Assembly (NCBI RefSeq): GCF_047948215.1 | Contig: NC_134456.1 | Coordinates: 57,181,959-57,245,958 of the forward strand | Reading direction: 5' to 3' | Length of the DNA stretch: 64,000 nt | Origin: Lycorma delicatula | Taxonomy: Eukaryota > Arthropoda > Insecta > Hemiptera > Fulgoridae | Part shown: positions 24,918 to 37,360 of the stretch, piece by piece | Position numbering within the stretch: the stretch's first letter is position 1 | Layout of the letters: each line of letters starts with the position of its first letter | Position numbers and translations under genes: made by a program | Notes under the pieces: model-generated | Database searches by the model: none | Told to the model about the DNA's origin: nothing | Seen by the model: the letters and a program-made list of their open reading frames with translations, nothing else

Positions 24918-26200
24918 ATGGCTGACCCACATCAGTCAAAGGGAGTGTCTACTCCACCAGACGAAGAGGTTTTCTTTCCAGTGGTGGGGCGAAAATCCAT
25001 TAGGAAGGAGTCTTGTAGAGTTCAGATGGAAGACATCCGATCGGACAGTAGTGGCAGATATAGCTTAGCGGAAGCGGTGATGGAAGAACTTCGCGCGGGT
25101 CGGTTGTTGCGCAAATGGAGGAAGACGGGTGAGAAGATGACATTTCAGGGAGGCAGCAGGGGGTTGTCGGTCTGATTGCATCGACAAGCAGGGATGTTAA
25201 GAACTTTCCGGTCTGGTCGGACGCGACGTCATGTACAGCGGGAACCGTCTTTCGAAACCTTCAGGAAAGCGAAGGCTCCATGGCTCCCCACCAGCAGGTG
25301 ACAGGAAGAAAAAGTCAAAAGCAAGTTCCAGGAGTTCCTTATACTTGCCGGAGACAGTCTCTGATCTAGAGAAGTCTGCATCTCTTATAATCTCATGTGT
25401 AGGAGAAGAGGTGCCAGAAGGAGGGACGCGTACAGGTGGCATGGAAAAGAGCCTTCAATCACGGAAGAAATATTTTGTACATAAAATCGGCATCGTCGTT
25501 AAAAAGCAAGAGACTACCCATAGGTCCGCAGACAACAACGGTGGTGGTTAGGGCAGTAGATAAGACCTATGCTGACCTCCTTCAATCTGTCAAGGGGGCA
25601 GTATCGCCGGGTGAGATCGAGGTCCTCTCCGCACGAAAGGGGCAAGGCGAGGACCTACATCTCCGGGTGCGAGAATAGTGATGCGGCTGAACAACTGAGC
25701 AAGGACATCGCCGGAAAGGTACAGGACGCCACTACGGCTCTAAAGGGAAGAGACGGCCTGAGAATCCCCTTTGCTGTTAAGGACGTGCACGTTCTCACTA
25801 CGAAGAACGAGTTCCTAAAGGAAGTTCGTCAGATTACAGGGCAGTCTGTCTCACTTCCCTCTAAATGCGGATAGTGCTCCATTTGGGGGGACAGAAGTGG
25901 TCACTGTGGCAGTACCGCCCATCTTGGCGGACAATCTTCTGTCCGAAGAGCGAATTCGAATTGGGTGTGGGTCCTTCCGAGTGGTGAAGCGCACCTTTGA
26001 TGACATGTTTTCGGTGCTGGAAGCCAGACCACAGGGGCAAATTGTGTCTTGGACCAGATCGCAGCGGCCACTGCTTTACCTGTGGCGAGTGTGGCCACTT
26101 ACGAAAGGACTGTATGCAGGAGCCTCGGAGTCTTACATGCAAACGGCATGGACATGCGCATGGAGGCTGTGGATGTAAGGCGAATTTGCCCGGTCATGAA
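24918..26200 (+). pseudogene. R1-clade gag (ORF1) with CCHC zinc knuckles, frameshifted
   Basis: The likely start is the ATG at 24918 (MADPHQSKG). Frameshifts split the protein into four pieces. The central piece contains TVVVRAVDKTYADLLQSVKG and LSARKGQGEDLHLRVRE, continuing in another frame with SDAAEQLSKDIAGKVQ; this is the conserved gag domain of R1/TRAS-type LINEs. Two CCHC knuckles follow at about 26006-26120: C-F-R-C-x4-H-x4-C and C-F-T-C-x4-H-x4-C. A third Cys/His cluster (CKRHGHAHGGCGC) comes next. Such knuckles bind element RNA. The overlapping small frames on both strands between 25197 and 26403 are shadows. Confidence 0.75.
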
Positions 26201-26402
26201 TCTGTTGGAGTTTGTACAGCGAAGCTGTGGTGTCTGTACGGAAGAGCCCCACTCTCCGGCGCTCCGGCGTCCCACCACCAATGATTGGGTGGGGTTCCCT
26301 TGCAGACACCATTAGGGGGGATTGCAAGACCGGAGTCCCGGCGGGATAATCCCTTGGGGGTTCCCTCAATAGAGGCATGGCATGTAACAAAAAACCGAGT
26401 CA

Positions 26403-26441
26403 CTAGGTAGGGCGCTAGGCCCCACCTAGCGCCCTACCTAG
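26403..26441. repeat. GC-rich perfect hairpin, 17-bp arms, 5-nt loop
   Basis: CTAGGTAGGGCGCTAGG, CCCCA, then its exact reverse complement. It lies in the terminal region of the R1-like derivative. It could be a 3' RNA structure used by the RT, or one more of the window's short-loop hairpins. Confidence 0.9.
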
Positions 26442-26525
26442 GTAGTTTGAGGTGAAGGCACCACTCTCGGAGCTGAGTTTATGCGTAATTGCGGATCCGG
26501 GTCCCGAAGCGGGGAGATTACAAAT

Positions 26526-27129
26526 GAAAACCAATATATATATGCAAACTGCAGGGAATTTTCATAAAAATAATTAGAAATTTGTTTTATCTAATGCTTT
26601 TATAAAAATTATACATTGAACTGATCTTATAAAATAAAAACTTAGTTTTTATTTTTAAAAACTGTTTTAAATTTTAGTTAAATTTAAAACTGTAAAATAA
26701 GTTCTCGATTATAACAATCAAAATAATGGCGCTTAAGTGTCATATCAGCTATTAACTAAAACACATTTTTATAACGTTGTAAATTTCATCACAAAATTAC
26801 TTTAAAATAGTAAATAAATAATAATATATAAATAGTTATAGTAATAAAAACAATTAACTAAACTTAGCAATGCCAACAATATGACAATTTGACATATGAA
26901 ATATTTTGACATATTTTCATCAATTAGTTTAATAAAAGAATAAATTTACCCGTCCTGTACTTTAAATGAATATTAAAGAACTGGAATAAGTTCGACTAAG
27001 TAATATATCTCATTCAAGTTTAAACTTAAAAATAAATACTAAATCTTTATCACTGAAGCTGAAATATCTCTGTATTTTATAGCTAAATAAGTAGAGTAGG
27101 GCTTATTTTGAAACTCTAACTTGAATTAT
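26526..27129. other. AT-rich DNA, no gene recognised
   Basis: Spacer between the R1-like derivative and the RLE-type LINE. Confidence 0.4.
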
Positions 27130-29200
27130 TGCAGAGTTTTATGTATTCTACAATTTTTCTAGAACTACAAAAATTAGTTCTAGAGTTAGAGTAGTTCTAG
27201 AGTTCTGCAATTTTTGCCACGTTGTTGTGCCTCGTGGTGTACTCCGTCGGAGCTAGAATCGGACAGCCAGTGATTATATGGTCTACTGTTTCATTGTGTT
27301 GCATACATAGCCTACATTTGTTGTTGATATTTTCTTTAAGAATAAATTTCTTAAAATTTCTTGTTGCTACTACTTGATCCTGTTTGCTACATATAAACCC
27401 CTCGGTCTCGGAATGTAACTTTCCTTGCACAAGTCAATTATTTGAAGCTGCTTTGTCGACTCTTTCCTGGTCTAGACGGTGCCTATATCTCCCATGCAGC
27501 TCTTTCTTTCCCCAATCTAGAATTTTATCTACATTGCTCTCTGTCTTGTCTTCTATGTTGTTAGTCCTGTTGGCTAGGTTTAATGGCGTATAGTTTTGCT
27601 CTGCCGCTACGATGGCTTGATAGAAGAGGTGTTGCTTGTTATGGAAGTAATCCCTTAAGTTTTCGTTCTGGCCGTAGCATAAATTTTTAATATCGAGTAC
27701 CCTCTTCCACCTTCCTTTCTCGGGAGCGTGAATTTTTCTTTTGACGATGTGGTGGGCCTTTTCTCGGTAGAATATTTTTCTAGTGAGTCTGTTCAACTCG
27801 TCTAACTCTGTTTAACTGTATTTTATTACACCTAATGCAAACGTGAGTAATGGTACTGCATATGTATTCACTGCCTTCACTTTATTCCCCCCCCGCCATT
27901 AAGTTCCGATTTTTAAATTAATTTCAACCTGTTTTCATACGTTTCCTTAAGTTTTTCCTTAATGGCTTTGTGCTCCAATTTTATTGTTTAATTGCACCCT
28001 AGGTACTTGAACATGTCCTCTTCTTTCATTGCTTCTATGCTACCTAGGATCTGCAGGTCGTAATTCTGCGCCTGATGGAACTTTCCCTTCCCAATGGCGT
28101 TTATCTTGCATTTACTTATTCCTAGCTCCATTTTAATGTCTTCACTGAACATTTCGACAAGTTTGAGCAGTTGCTGCAGCTGAAGTTCAGTACCTTCATA
28201 AAACTTTAAGTCGTCCATATAGAATAGGTGTGCCTGTTTGTAATCTCCTGCTTGCGATTTTATATTGTAACCACACTTTGACTTCTTTAGTATGCTTGAG
28301 AGGTTGACAGCCTTAAAGAACCAGAGCGGGCTTAAGGTGTTCCCTTGAAATATTTCTCTACTTACATTTATGGGTTTTGTTTGTACTTTTCTTCTTGCAC
28401 TGTTGTAATTAGTATCGTGCTCCAAGCACTCAATACAAGCCTCAAGAATCTAATCTTCTTTTTATCAACTTGACAGGTTTCTAAGATCTTCGTCAGCCAT
28501 GAGTGCGGCACACTCTCGAATGCCTTTTTGTAGTCTATCCACAGATTTCTTTTAGTGTATTGGGAGCAATTGCTGTTTGCTCCCCCTCGCGGCTTTTGCA
28601 CATCCCTTCAGCACCAAATGGAGGACTTTGTTGGATTCCAGGTGCTTGTACATCTTGTTGGCAATAAGTGCTATCAACAATTTATATGTTGTCTGAAGGC
28701 ATGTTATGGGTCTATATTGACATGGATCTTTCGTGTTATTACTTTTAGGCAAAAGGAATGTTATCCCCTCTGTTAACCATTTAGATATATTCTCTGAATC
28801 TTCAATTATATCATTATTATATTATTATATATTATATGCCTCTGCTAATATTGGGTAAGCTACATCGAATTAGCCAAAAGTTATACACTTTATCCGATCC
28901 TGGTGACTTCCAATTCTGAATGTGCGTAACTGCTTTCCTCACATCGTTGAGTGTGATCTTACTGTATGTAATTCATTGTTTCGATGTTTCTCCATTTTTC
29001 ATCCTCTGCTTTTATCTAGGTGGCATTTTTATTATGTTATGTGCTATTCGACCGGATGTTCTTCAAAAATTCTTCCACTTATTCTTGGAGTGGTAGTTCA
29101 GAGTTGTTGTTTTTCTCCTCTGACAATTTTTGGTAAAATAATCACTCATTCTGTTCAAAGATTTATTTTCTTCTCTTCTTCTGTTTGACTTCTTATATCA
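27130..29200 (-). pseudogene. RLE-type LINE (R2/R4/NeSL-like group), copy 1, nuclease truncated
   Basis: Reading the minus strand from 29200 down: QNWKSPGSDKVYNFW (pre-RT block near 28900); MPKSNNTKDPCQYRPITCLQTTYKLL (RT boxes 1-2); LWIDYKKAFESVPHSWL (box A Asp, near 28540); FQGNTLSPLWFF (box B); HLFYMDDLKFYEG (box C, catalytic YMDD, near 28220); KCKINAIGKG; and a Cys/His motif CRLCMQHNETVDHIITGCP near 27300. The protein is broken by frameshifts and stops. The endonuclease domain that should follow the Cys/His motif is missing, though it is present in the copy at 36545-37360. Plus-strand frames at 27384-27593, 28555-28776 and 28922-29188 are antisense shadows. The exact clade is unresolved. 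Confidence 0.8.
27159..27215. repeat. 57-bp palindromic insertion in LINE copy 1
   Basis: Copy 2 of this LINE reads continuously across the equivalent point (around 37085-37100: GTATACAATTTTTACCAC). Copy 1 instead repeats CAATTTTT at 27151 and 27208. Between them lies sequence made of TCTAGAACT/AGTTCTAGA inverted words. The insert therefore arose locally in copy 1. Confidence 0.65.
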
Positions 29201-29247
29201 TCTTAATCCGTAATTATTTATATCATATTCCGTAATTATTTTTGATA

Positions 29248-29249
<2 letters not shown>

Positions 29250-29297
<48 letters not shown>
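29250..29297. repeat. (TA)n microsatellite
   Basis: Uninterrupted TA dinucleotides for 48 bases. Confidence 0.95.
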
Positions 29298-29300
<3 letters not shown>

Positions 29301-29719
29301 GTATTTTCTTCATTTTACATTGTTTTTCTCAATTTTTCTTCTTGACATAGCAGATGGAATGTTTTTTTGCTGAATTTCTTTACTTAAAGTCAGCTTTTGA
29401 CTGTAAGTCGTATGACAGAATATTACTTAAAATAGGATCATCCAATGATAATACTCAACGAGTACGAAAACAATAAATATGATAAATACTAAAATACTAT
29501 GGATAAATATTAATAGATATGAAAAACATAATATTTGATAGTGCCTTTGAGTATAGTTAAATGTATTATAGAACAAAATAAATAGAACATTAACTTCAAA
29601 TAGAACAATAAATGAAATATTAACTTTAAGATAATCATAGATAAATAATAAATGTAAGTATCAATAAATTTTATAACCAAAAATAAAACAAAAATAATTA
29701 TAAGAAGTGTTATCTCCAA
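29298..29719. other. AT-rich DNA, no gene recognised
   Basis: A 70-codon minus-strand frame at 29510-29722 is low-complexity (I/L/F-rich) and is not credible as a gene. Confidence 0.4.
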
Positions 29720-30850
29720 CAAACCGGATCATCATAACAGTTCATCAACCAGAACAAGCCCACGTCTTTCAGCCTCTTAAAATCCTCACTGATGTCAAGT
29801 AAAATCAAAGCTAGATAGATGATTAACATACTTTTCCAGCCTGAACACATCTCTCGAAACTAGGCGTTCAAACATATGGAACGCCTATGTAATCATGGAT
29901 CTCAGTATTCCAGGTTATGTTCCGTAGTATTTTATTCTGGAACCGTTCAATGATGAGCACATTCCTGTTACTGGTTGTGTCCTAGAGTTCAATCCCGTAT
30001 GTCCATACCGGCTTCAAGAAAGCCTTGTAAAGCAGAAACTGTTTGGATAAAAAAGTTGTGATCTCTTACCCAATATCCAGTACATCTTTTTAAACTTAAG
30101 GTCAATCAACTTCCTTTTCTCCCTTACATGATCCCTAAGTTAAACGGCGATCAAGATAAAGCCCAGTATCTTACCTTACTGGTATGAGGTATTCTAACAC
30201 CCTTTGAATGAACTTCAGGGCGTTCTTTTCTTCTCATCGTGAACGTTACGTAGCTGGACGTTTACGGATTTAACGTTATTTACGCAGCCAAACGCGTAAA
30301 TGGAGAAACACTGATGCTATCCAGTGCGGATTGTAATTTCTCCGAGACTATAATCGTGCTATCGTCCGAATTCAATCGCCAAGATTACCGTGTCATTTAC
30401 ATATGATGAAACTGTAACACTGTCAAGATTAGGTAGGTAGGTAGTGTAGACTAGGAGTAAAACCGGTCCCAGTACCTGAACACTGTGGAACTCCTGAGTT
30501 ATTATCGAACAACTTAGACATCTCTTAATTGTAGTTAACTCGTGAGAAGCGACCATCTATACAGCTGCGTAGGGTTAAATAATAAGGTTGTGGCAGGCGC
30601 GAGTTTAATTAAAAAAGAAACCAGGTAATCAAACTCTGTCAAATGATTCTACGTTCGAAAAGGCTGCCGAACAATCCCTTTTCTCTTCTAAACACCTGAC
30701 GATCACACTAGTAATTCTATAGCCTTGTTCAACTGTTGAATGACCACCTCTAAAGCCGAATTCATAGTCAGGTATCACTCCTTCACTTTCCAACATTGTT
30801 CATAATCCGCGCAGAATGGAATTTGACAGGATTTTTACAGTCAAATACCC
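29720..30850 (-). pseudogene. Jockey-type LINE reverse transcriptase, C-terminal half, decayed
   Basis: The minus strand contains VLGPVLLLVYTTYLPNLDSV, then VSSYVNDTVILA, matching box B (P-Q-G-S-V-L-G-P-x-L-F) and box C (T-x-Y-A-D-D-T-A-I-L-A) of Jockey-type RTs. The catalytic Y-A-D-D reads Y-V-N-D. Farther on, in several frames, come LENKLLLYKAFLKPVWTYGI-like and RNVLIIERFQNKILRNITW text (about 30000 down to 29900), the typical thumb and connection region of Jockey elements. Stops and frameshifts are frequent. The element ends near 29720 without a clear A-tail. Confidence 0.75.
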
Positions 30851-30882
30851 CTCTTGGTACAACCTCTGTTGTACCAAGAGGG
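30849..30882. repeat. Hairpin, 15-bp arms, 4-nt loop
   Basis: CCCTCTTGGTACAAC, CTCT, GTTGTACCAAGAGGG. It sits at the upstream edge of the Jockey relic. Confidence 0.88.
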
Positions 30883-31509
30883 TACAACCTATGAATACTT
30901 ATTAATAATAATAAATTAATAATATATTAATAAATTAATAATTATTACTTCTGAATACGCCATTTTTAAAACGACCGTCAAACTAGATATCATCCGCAGA
31001 AAGACAAAGATGGTTCCATTTAATCATGATTAATTGTTAATTACGTATTTTCATATAGTAGAATAACACGGGTTGAAACTAATTTTCTTTGTTAATCCTT
31101 TTACATTTAAATTACAGTTTAATATAGATTATAAATTATTTTATTTAATTTTGTTTTGTTTTTTCAAATACTATCTTAGTATTTTTTGTGGCTGGACTAG
31201 TAATACTTTTTACTACTAATTTCCTCAATTTCGTTTTACAAATGACAGTCAGTTTAGTATGCATATTGAACTTAATCATGAATATCATGAACGGGTAGAT
31301 TTACTATTATCCTTGTTGAACAATGAACTAGTGTTATCAACATAATACAAACGGCTCTTTAATTGTAAACATTAGCCTACTCTGTTAGTACTACATCAAG
31401 GTTAAGCATTCTCATTTACAATCTTGCTCCCAGTGATCCTTAATTGTTACTTGATATCGATAATAAACATCGAAGATATAAGTGTATGTACCAATAATTA
31501 TCTAGGCTT

Positions 31510-31571
31510 ACACACACGCACACACACACGCGCGCGCGCGCGCGCGTATATATATATATATATATATATAT
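31510..31571. repeat. Compound microsatellite (CA)n-(CG)n-(TA)n
   Basis: Purine-pyrimidine alternation runs unbroken through three dinucleotides: CA with one CG interruption, then nine CG units, then about twelve TA units. Such tracts can adopt left-handed DNA. Confidence 0.93.
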
Positions 31572-34500
31572 TGTAGATGATTAAAATTATTAATAATTTT
31601 ATACACTAATAATCTTCATTGAAACTCAAAATTACTACTTTCAACTTGAAAACAGGTAAAAAGTAATTCTTACATGAATATTTTTAAAAGAAAGAAGTTT
31701 ATAAGCAGCATAAATAGTTTACATCTTTACTTTTTTCTATTTCCACACAGAATAAAACAAATGTCGAGATTGCGATATTGTGAAGAAAAAATGAAAATGG
31801 GTCAGTTAGATTCAATCAATCTTTGTAAAACTATTTTATTTATGCCTAATTTCTTCTAACTTTTCTTTGTGAGCCCATCTAGTTTTAAGTTACAAATTTT
31901 AAAAAGAGGAATATTTTTTTCATTTACTTAATATTATTATGTGCAAGAGCACTATTGATTTAAGTTCAAGGCCCTTATAAAAATTGTTAAGAATTTGTTA
32001 TTCAATTTATAACTTATTACAGTTTATAAATGGCATAACATGATTTTATCCATTGAGTATTGTATATTCTGATGTACATAATACACTGGTTGTCATTCCT
32101 TGTTTATTTCTGTAACGCATACCTTTGCCAACAGATTACAGTATTCCATACACACAACGTACAAATCGTGTCGCATTCGAATACAATACCCGCTTGTCAG
32201 CCAATTGTTTGAATAAGTAATACGCAAACTAATCGCTAATTCATATTTCGTTGGTCACTTGCAACTCATTTTCGAAGTAAATTTATTTGATATTCCCTTT
32301 TATGTACGAACAAAAGGTTCTTATGAAATCTGTAAGTCAGTTAATATTGTAAAGAGCAATCTGATATTTTATAAGTTTCTAATATTAGTCAATTTTTTTT
32401 ATAAAAATATCCTCCTAGAATGCAATAGAGGCAATTATAATGATAGTTTTTAATTTTTCTGAGATAGTTAAATGAGTTTTGATGTAAGAAATGTTTTATA
32501 AAGCTATTAGTTTTAAGATTTCAAATAAGTTTTAGCTAATTTTGCAAAAAAATTCAAAAGGTTATATAACTGTAAGGATTATGAGAGTAATAACAGAGTT
32601 TTGGGACTTCGAATATCTAGTGCAGCTAAATCGTCAGACTGCAGTTAACTGGAACGTTTGCTGCATCACTGCCTAGATTCATAAAAAAGAATGGTTTAGC
32701 GATTAAAAGTCAAAAATTAGCGGACTGGTGATTAATAAGAGGAGTGTTAAATTTTTAGTACTGATAACTTAGTATTATTTTGGATAATGCTGAGTTTTAA
32801 TTTTTTACTTTTCACACGATAAAATGAGATTTTAACCGGTGTGACAACTAAGTATTCAGAAAAAGTTTAGTCTTCTCAGTTTTTAAAACTGTCAAAAACT
32901 TAAATTTGTAAAGTTTTTCAGTATTCCTTTTTTTTACATGCACGAAAATTAATTAAGTTAATAAGAAATTAGTTTTAACACATCTTCGAACTGTTTTAAA
33001 AGAAGGTATCTTTTTTTTATAAATATCACCACCACCTCTTTTGAAAGATTGGTAGTATTTTAAATTGAAATATTATAAACGACGTATTATCTATCACCTT
33101 AAAGACTGTTAAATTGTTAAAAAAAACTATGTACTATGACAATTTACCGACGTTATAATTAAATATTAACATCACTTTTGAAAAAATTGCCACCATTCTG
33201 AATTAAAAAGGACAATTTTTGTGATCTCATCCTACATCGATCCCAAACGCCAAATTTAAACGCCTTTAAAGTGCCTACAAATCGCAATTTTTTTTTTTCT
33301 TCTATATAATATAGTTTTTGCGTATCAACTCCTGCTTGAACTTAAGTTGTTCTTTTGAAATTAAAAATTACTGACTCTAACCTGTTCTATAGTTGAGGAC
33401 TGACTTTGGGTAATATTAAATTAAGTTGATCTGAGACAGTGAAATAAACTGAATCCCAACAATCACCGATATCTACCGTTAAATCAATTTAACCTCTCGT
33501 GTCTTAAAATAGACTTGATGATGATCTTTCATAGAACAGTAATCTTTGACGACTATTTTTATCACTAATCACCCAGACCAAATAGCTGTAATTATTATTA
33601 AAAATAATGTACAACTTATTGCAAGTAATTTACTAAATGACCAAACGCTTAGTAGAATACTTAAAAAAAATATCTTGTTTTCGTACTTCAAAAATGATAA
33701 AATATTTCCTTACAAAAGGAGATTTAATTTTCCAAAACAGTGATCGATTAATGAAATTACGAAAAACATACAAAGATCTTTTTTTTTAAGTTAAGCACTT
33801 TTCTATTTTTAGTTTTAGGTAAATAGTAATTTTAGCAATTATTATTATTCGTTTTAAAAATTGTAGATGATTTAAAAATAACACGAAAACTTTTAGTCTT
33901 TAATTTTCCGTTTTAGAAAAAAAAAAAAGAATTCAACAAACTTTTATTTAAACTGGAAAATTACAACATGAAAATAGTAAAGAAATATAGTAAATTATTA
34001 TCAAACACCAAAATTATTATAGGTTACACATTGAGACAACCACATTGTAGGTTGACACATTGAAACAATAATTTTTGTGTTTATTTGAAATGTGGATTTC
34101 AGTTCGACCAATAATATTAAAATTATGTAGAATATTGATTAATATATTAAATACTTGAAAATTTCTGGTTTAGTAAAACGTGATATCTAACCACGTTATA
34201 CCAGTTCATCAATAAATTTTTCAATAGAAAATTAAATTAGCGTTTTGCAGTATACAATTTTTGAACAGTGATAAAATCGGTTTCCCACTTTTATTTAATA
34301 ATCTATCAAATTAATGTTATTCAAAAAATACTCTGGTTTTTAAATAATAGATGTTACTCATCCAGTATTATTAAAATAATGACAATCGACAAGTTATTTG
34401 TAAAAAAAATAAAAATATATATATCAGTTATCGAGGTATAAAATGGTTGTTAAGACAAAAAATTGTTTCTAGTTCACTGCTTCTTAATAGAGAATTGATA

Positions 34501-35058
34501 GCTATTAATCTTCTAGACAATTGTGAAGGTGCTAGATGGCTAAAATGATTCCACGTGATGGATCTTGGTGACTTTATATGATCTGAGGTGGAACTGTATC
34601 AAATTATTGTTATGCATCATATCATTATTGTACTTCATTCAATTTTAGTTATTATTCTTTTATTATTAATTATAGTTTAAGTTCATTTTTTATCCTGTTA
34701 ATGAATTCTTACGATTGCTTTTGTTTTGTGTTACTGTGGCACTGTTCTCTAGTCTAAGTTAATATATGTACTACTTACATTAAATGTCCTGTGTAGGATT
34801 ATTAGTATGTAATTTTTCGGGAACTTCAACGGAAGCCTCTTCTCATGTGATTGTATGCGATCACATTTACTTATGGTTTCTATAATTCTGTTACAGATTA
34901 TAAATTTTACTTTAAGACAAAATATATATTTAAATAAAGAATATTAAATTAAATATATTCATAGCCTAGAAAAATAAGTGGTTGAAATGGAAGATATGAA
35001 AAATAATGCCATTAATATTCTGTATAGGAAACGACTACTATAAGAGAAAAGAGACCTT

Positions 35059-35062
<4 letters not shown>

Positions 35063-35097
<35 letters not shown>
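35063..35097. repeat. Poly(A) tract of 35 bases
   Basis: An uninterrupted A-run. No LINE or SINE body could be recognised immediately upstream, so its origin as a retroposon tail is unproven. Confidence 0.95.
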
Positions 35098-35101
<4 letters not shown>

Positions 35102-36544
35102 ATCAATAAAAATATATTTTAATTCTATCTAATACATTTACAGATAAGCTGCTAAAAAGGAAATTGAAAAAGCACTTAAAGCGGTAGTAAAAAACCCTGA
35201 AGGAAAATTAAAAATATTAGGATTTACATTAATTATAATGTTTAAAAATTATTTTACATAAATAATAAATGAAATAGATATCATGGTAAAAAAATATAAA
35301 TTCTTATGTGCACATATAGAAAAGAAATAAAAATATTACTCAGTACAAATGGTATGAATAAATTCTTAATTAAGGTTAATAGGTATGGATTTAAATAGTG
35401 TACCACAGACATAAGAAGATTAATAAATTATGACAACCCTAGATAAATAAACTGCATCAATGAAAACGATGTCCAGTAACTTTTATTCGTTTAATTTATA
35501 ATAATTTGTTTAAACAAAATTCGATGACTAAAAGTTTTAAGTAAGAAGAAACCTATCATTTATATATATATATATATATATAAACAGCAACAACAAAAAA
35601 TACCCTCTTTATATATGCCGATTTCCCAGCTTCCTAACTTTCATAAAATGTTTCAAGAAAAAGTGGAAATAATGTAAATGTAAATTAATATATTAAAACG
35701 TGGAGTTATTCTATTCTCTTTGAAATTCACATACCCTCTCGTCCACTATATCTACATTGGTGGACATTTTTTCGTTATTTTAACATAGGTTACCTCATCT
35801 TCTTTTTATTTAACAAAAATCATTTAATTGAAGATTATAAAGCTTGTAAATGTTATAAACGTGAAATTTGTATTATAAATTTGAATAATAAATTAATTTT
35901 TATGCTTAAATTATTCTTTACAGAATAATACGGTACATATGTAGATATAAGAACGGATTTTAATTTCGTATATTCGAGTGGATATAATTTTTTACACATT
36001 GGTGTTTAACTATAAGCAAATGGTTTCTGAAGTGTGCGTCTTAGCGTTCTGGAGAGCCGCGACTTCCTCACAGGTACACCGTGAAAATTACCCAATTTCC
36101 ATAATATTATTTCCACTTTCAATTCAATGTCGTAGGACGTAACATCTAGCGAAGCTGATGCAAACCAGTTAGTTACTGTTAGGGAAAGCCTTGTAAATGT
36201 TTACTGGAAAACGCTACACTAATCTTTCAAAGTTTTAGTAGTTTCTCGAATTTTCTGGTAATACGTATTCGTACGTGAGTAAATGTCTTTTAGCACGGTT
36301 TTTGTATTGAATTAGTTTTTGGAAATTTTATCAACTAAATATTGTTGTGATCAAGTAAAGTGAAGTTTTTTAAATGCTTTTAAAAGAGCTTAGATATTAA
36401 ACTAAGCATTATTGAACTGCAAACTTACCAAAAAAAGAGGTTATTTTTTAATAGCGATTGAATTTATCCGAGGGTTGTTAAAGTTAACCAAGCAAAATTA
36501 AAATGTTTAGTAACTGTACGAATAAAATTAGTTTCCTTATATTA

Positions 36545-37360
36545 TTATTATTATCCCACACTTTCAGATCGTTTGCCGGTGACATTCCCCAAACTCGGAG
36601 TAATTTACACCAACGAGATTAGGCTTGCTATTGTTGACTAAGTGCCCTCCGGGCAACATGGCAGGTGTCAATTATTTGCATTAGCGCGTGTGTCTTCCAC
36701 TGAATCTTCAGTTTTTCAAGACTGTTAGGCAAAGTAGATGGTATTATTCCCTCCACAGATATAATTATTGGGATTATATAAACTTCTTTTTGATTCCACA
36801 TTTCTTTAATTTCTAAAGCAAGATCTGTTTATTTTTGCAGCTTCTCATTGAGTTTAGTGTTGATGTTGTTACTAGATGGGACGGCTACGTCTATTGGGTA
36901 AGTTACTTTTTCCATCTTATCAACTACTACTATATCTGGCTTATTACAGTTGATGGGTTTTGCTGTTATAATTCCCTGGTTCCAGAAAATTTTCGCGTTG
37001 TTCTCTAAAAAGGAGGCTGGCTCATAAGTATAGTAGAGTCCTTTTTGAAAATCTATCTTGTATCTATTGCAGAGTTCTATGTATACAATTTTTACCACAT
37101 TGTTGTGCCTCCTGGTGTACTCCGTCGGAGCTAGAATTGGACAGCCAGTGATTATATGGTCTATCGTTTCATTGTGTTGCATACATAGCCTACATTTGTC
37201 GATTTTTTTCTAAGAATAACTCTCTTATAATTTCTAGCTACTACTGCTTTATCCTGTATGCTTCATTTAAACTCCTCCGTCTCAGAATGTAACTTTCCTT
37301 GCACAAGCCAATTATTTGAAGCTGCTTTGTCGACTCCTTCTGCTCTACACGATGCCGATA
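36545..37360 (-). pseudogene. RLE-type LINE, copy 2: Cys/His motif, endonuclease and 3' end
   Basis: Minus strand: MQHNETIDHIITGCPILAPTEYTRRHN (end of the Cys/His motif), then ELCNRYKIDF, NAKIFWNQGIITAKPINCNKPDIVVVD, then VTYPIDVAVPSSNNINTKLNEKLQK. The P-D-I-V-V-V-D and I-D-V-A-V-P pieces are the PD-(D/E)XK-type core of the restriction-like endonuclease that nicks the target in R2-type LINEs. Downstream, after a stop, come further readable words (TCHVARRALSQQ) and an ATA/TAA-type simple tail at about 36539-36555. It is the same family as 27130-29200 and severely 5'-truncated. A 117-codon open frame (36829-37182) is real sense sequence of this element. Confidence 0.8.

Larger units (their letters stand above)
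24525..26525 (+). mobile_element. R1-clade LINE derivative: 5' region and gag, pol absent
   Basis: The segment is GC-richer than its flanks. It has a 5' leader of about 390 bp starting at GAGAGGTTAGGTTGAGCCC, a gag-like ORF region (24918-26200), and a GC-rich terminal region with a 17-bp hairpin at 26403-26441, ending near GGGGAGATTAC. No endonuclease or reverse-transcriptase sequence follows gag, so pol is missing. An autonomous R1-type element would be 5-7 kb. Either pol was deleted internally with the 3' UTR kept, or only the 5' part was inserted. The end boundaries are estimated from the composition change. Confidence 0.6.
30883..36544. other. Long AT-rich tract with microsatellites, no gene recognised
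   Basis: Small open frames (31674-31859, 32259-32453, 33546-33743) have no motifs and are probably chance. The interval holds a compound CA/CG/TA repeat (31510-31571), a 35-base A-run (35063-35097) and a TA run (about 35562-35582). Confidence 0.5.

Noticed and set aside
25197..26403. Multiple overlapping open frames on both strands as separate small genes
   Set aside because: They are shadows of one frameshifted gag; only the plus-strand pieces with gag motifs and zinc knuckles fit a protein family.
35063..35097. Poly(A) run as the tail of a retroposed gene or LINE
   Set aside because: No coding or repeat body could be read upstream, and no target duplication was found.
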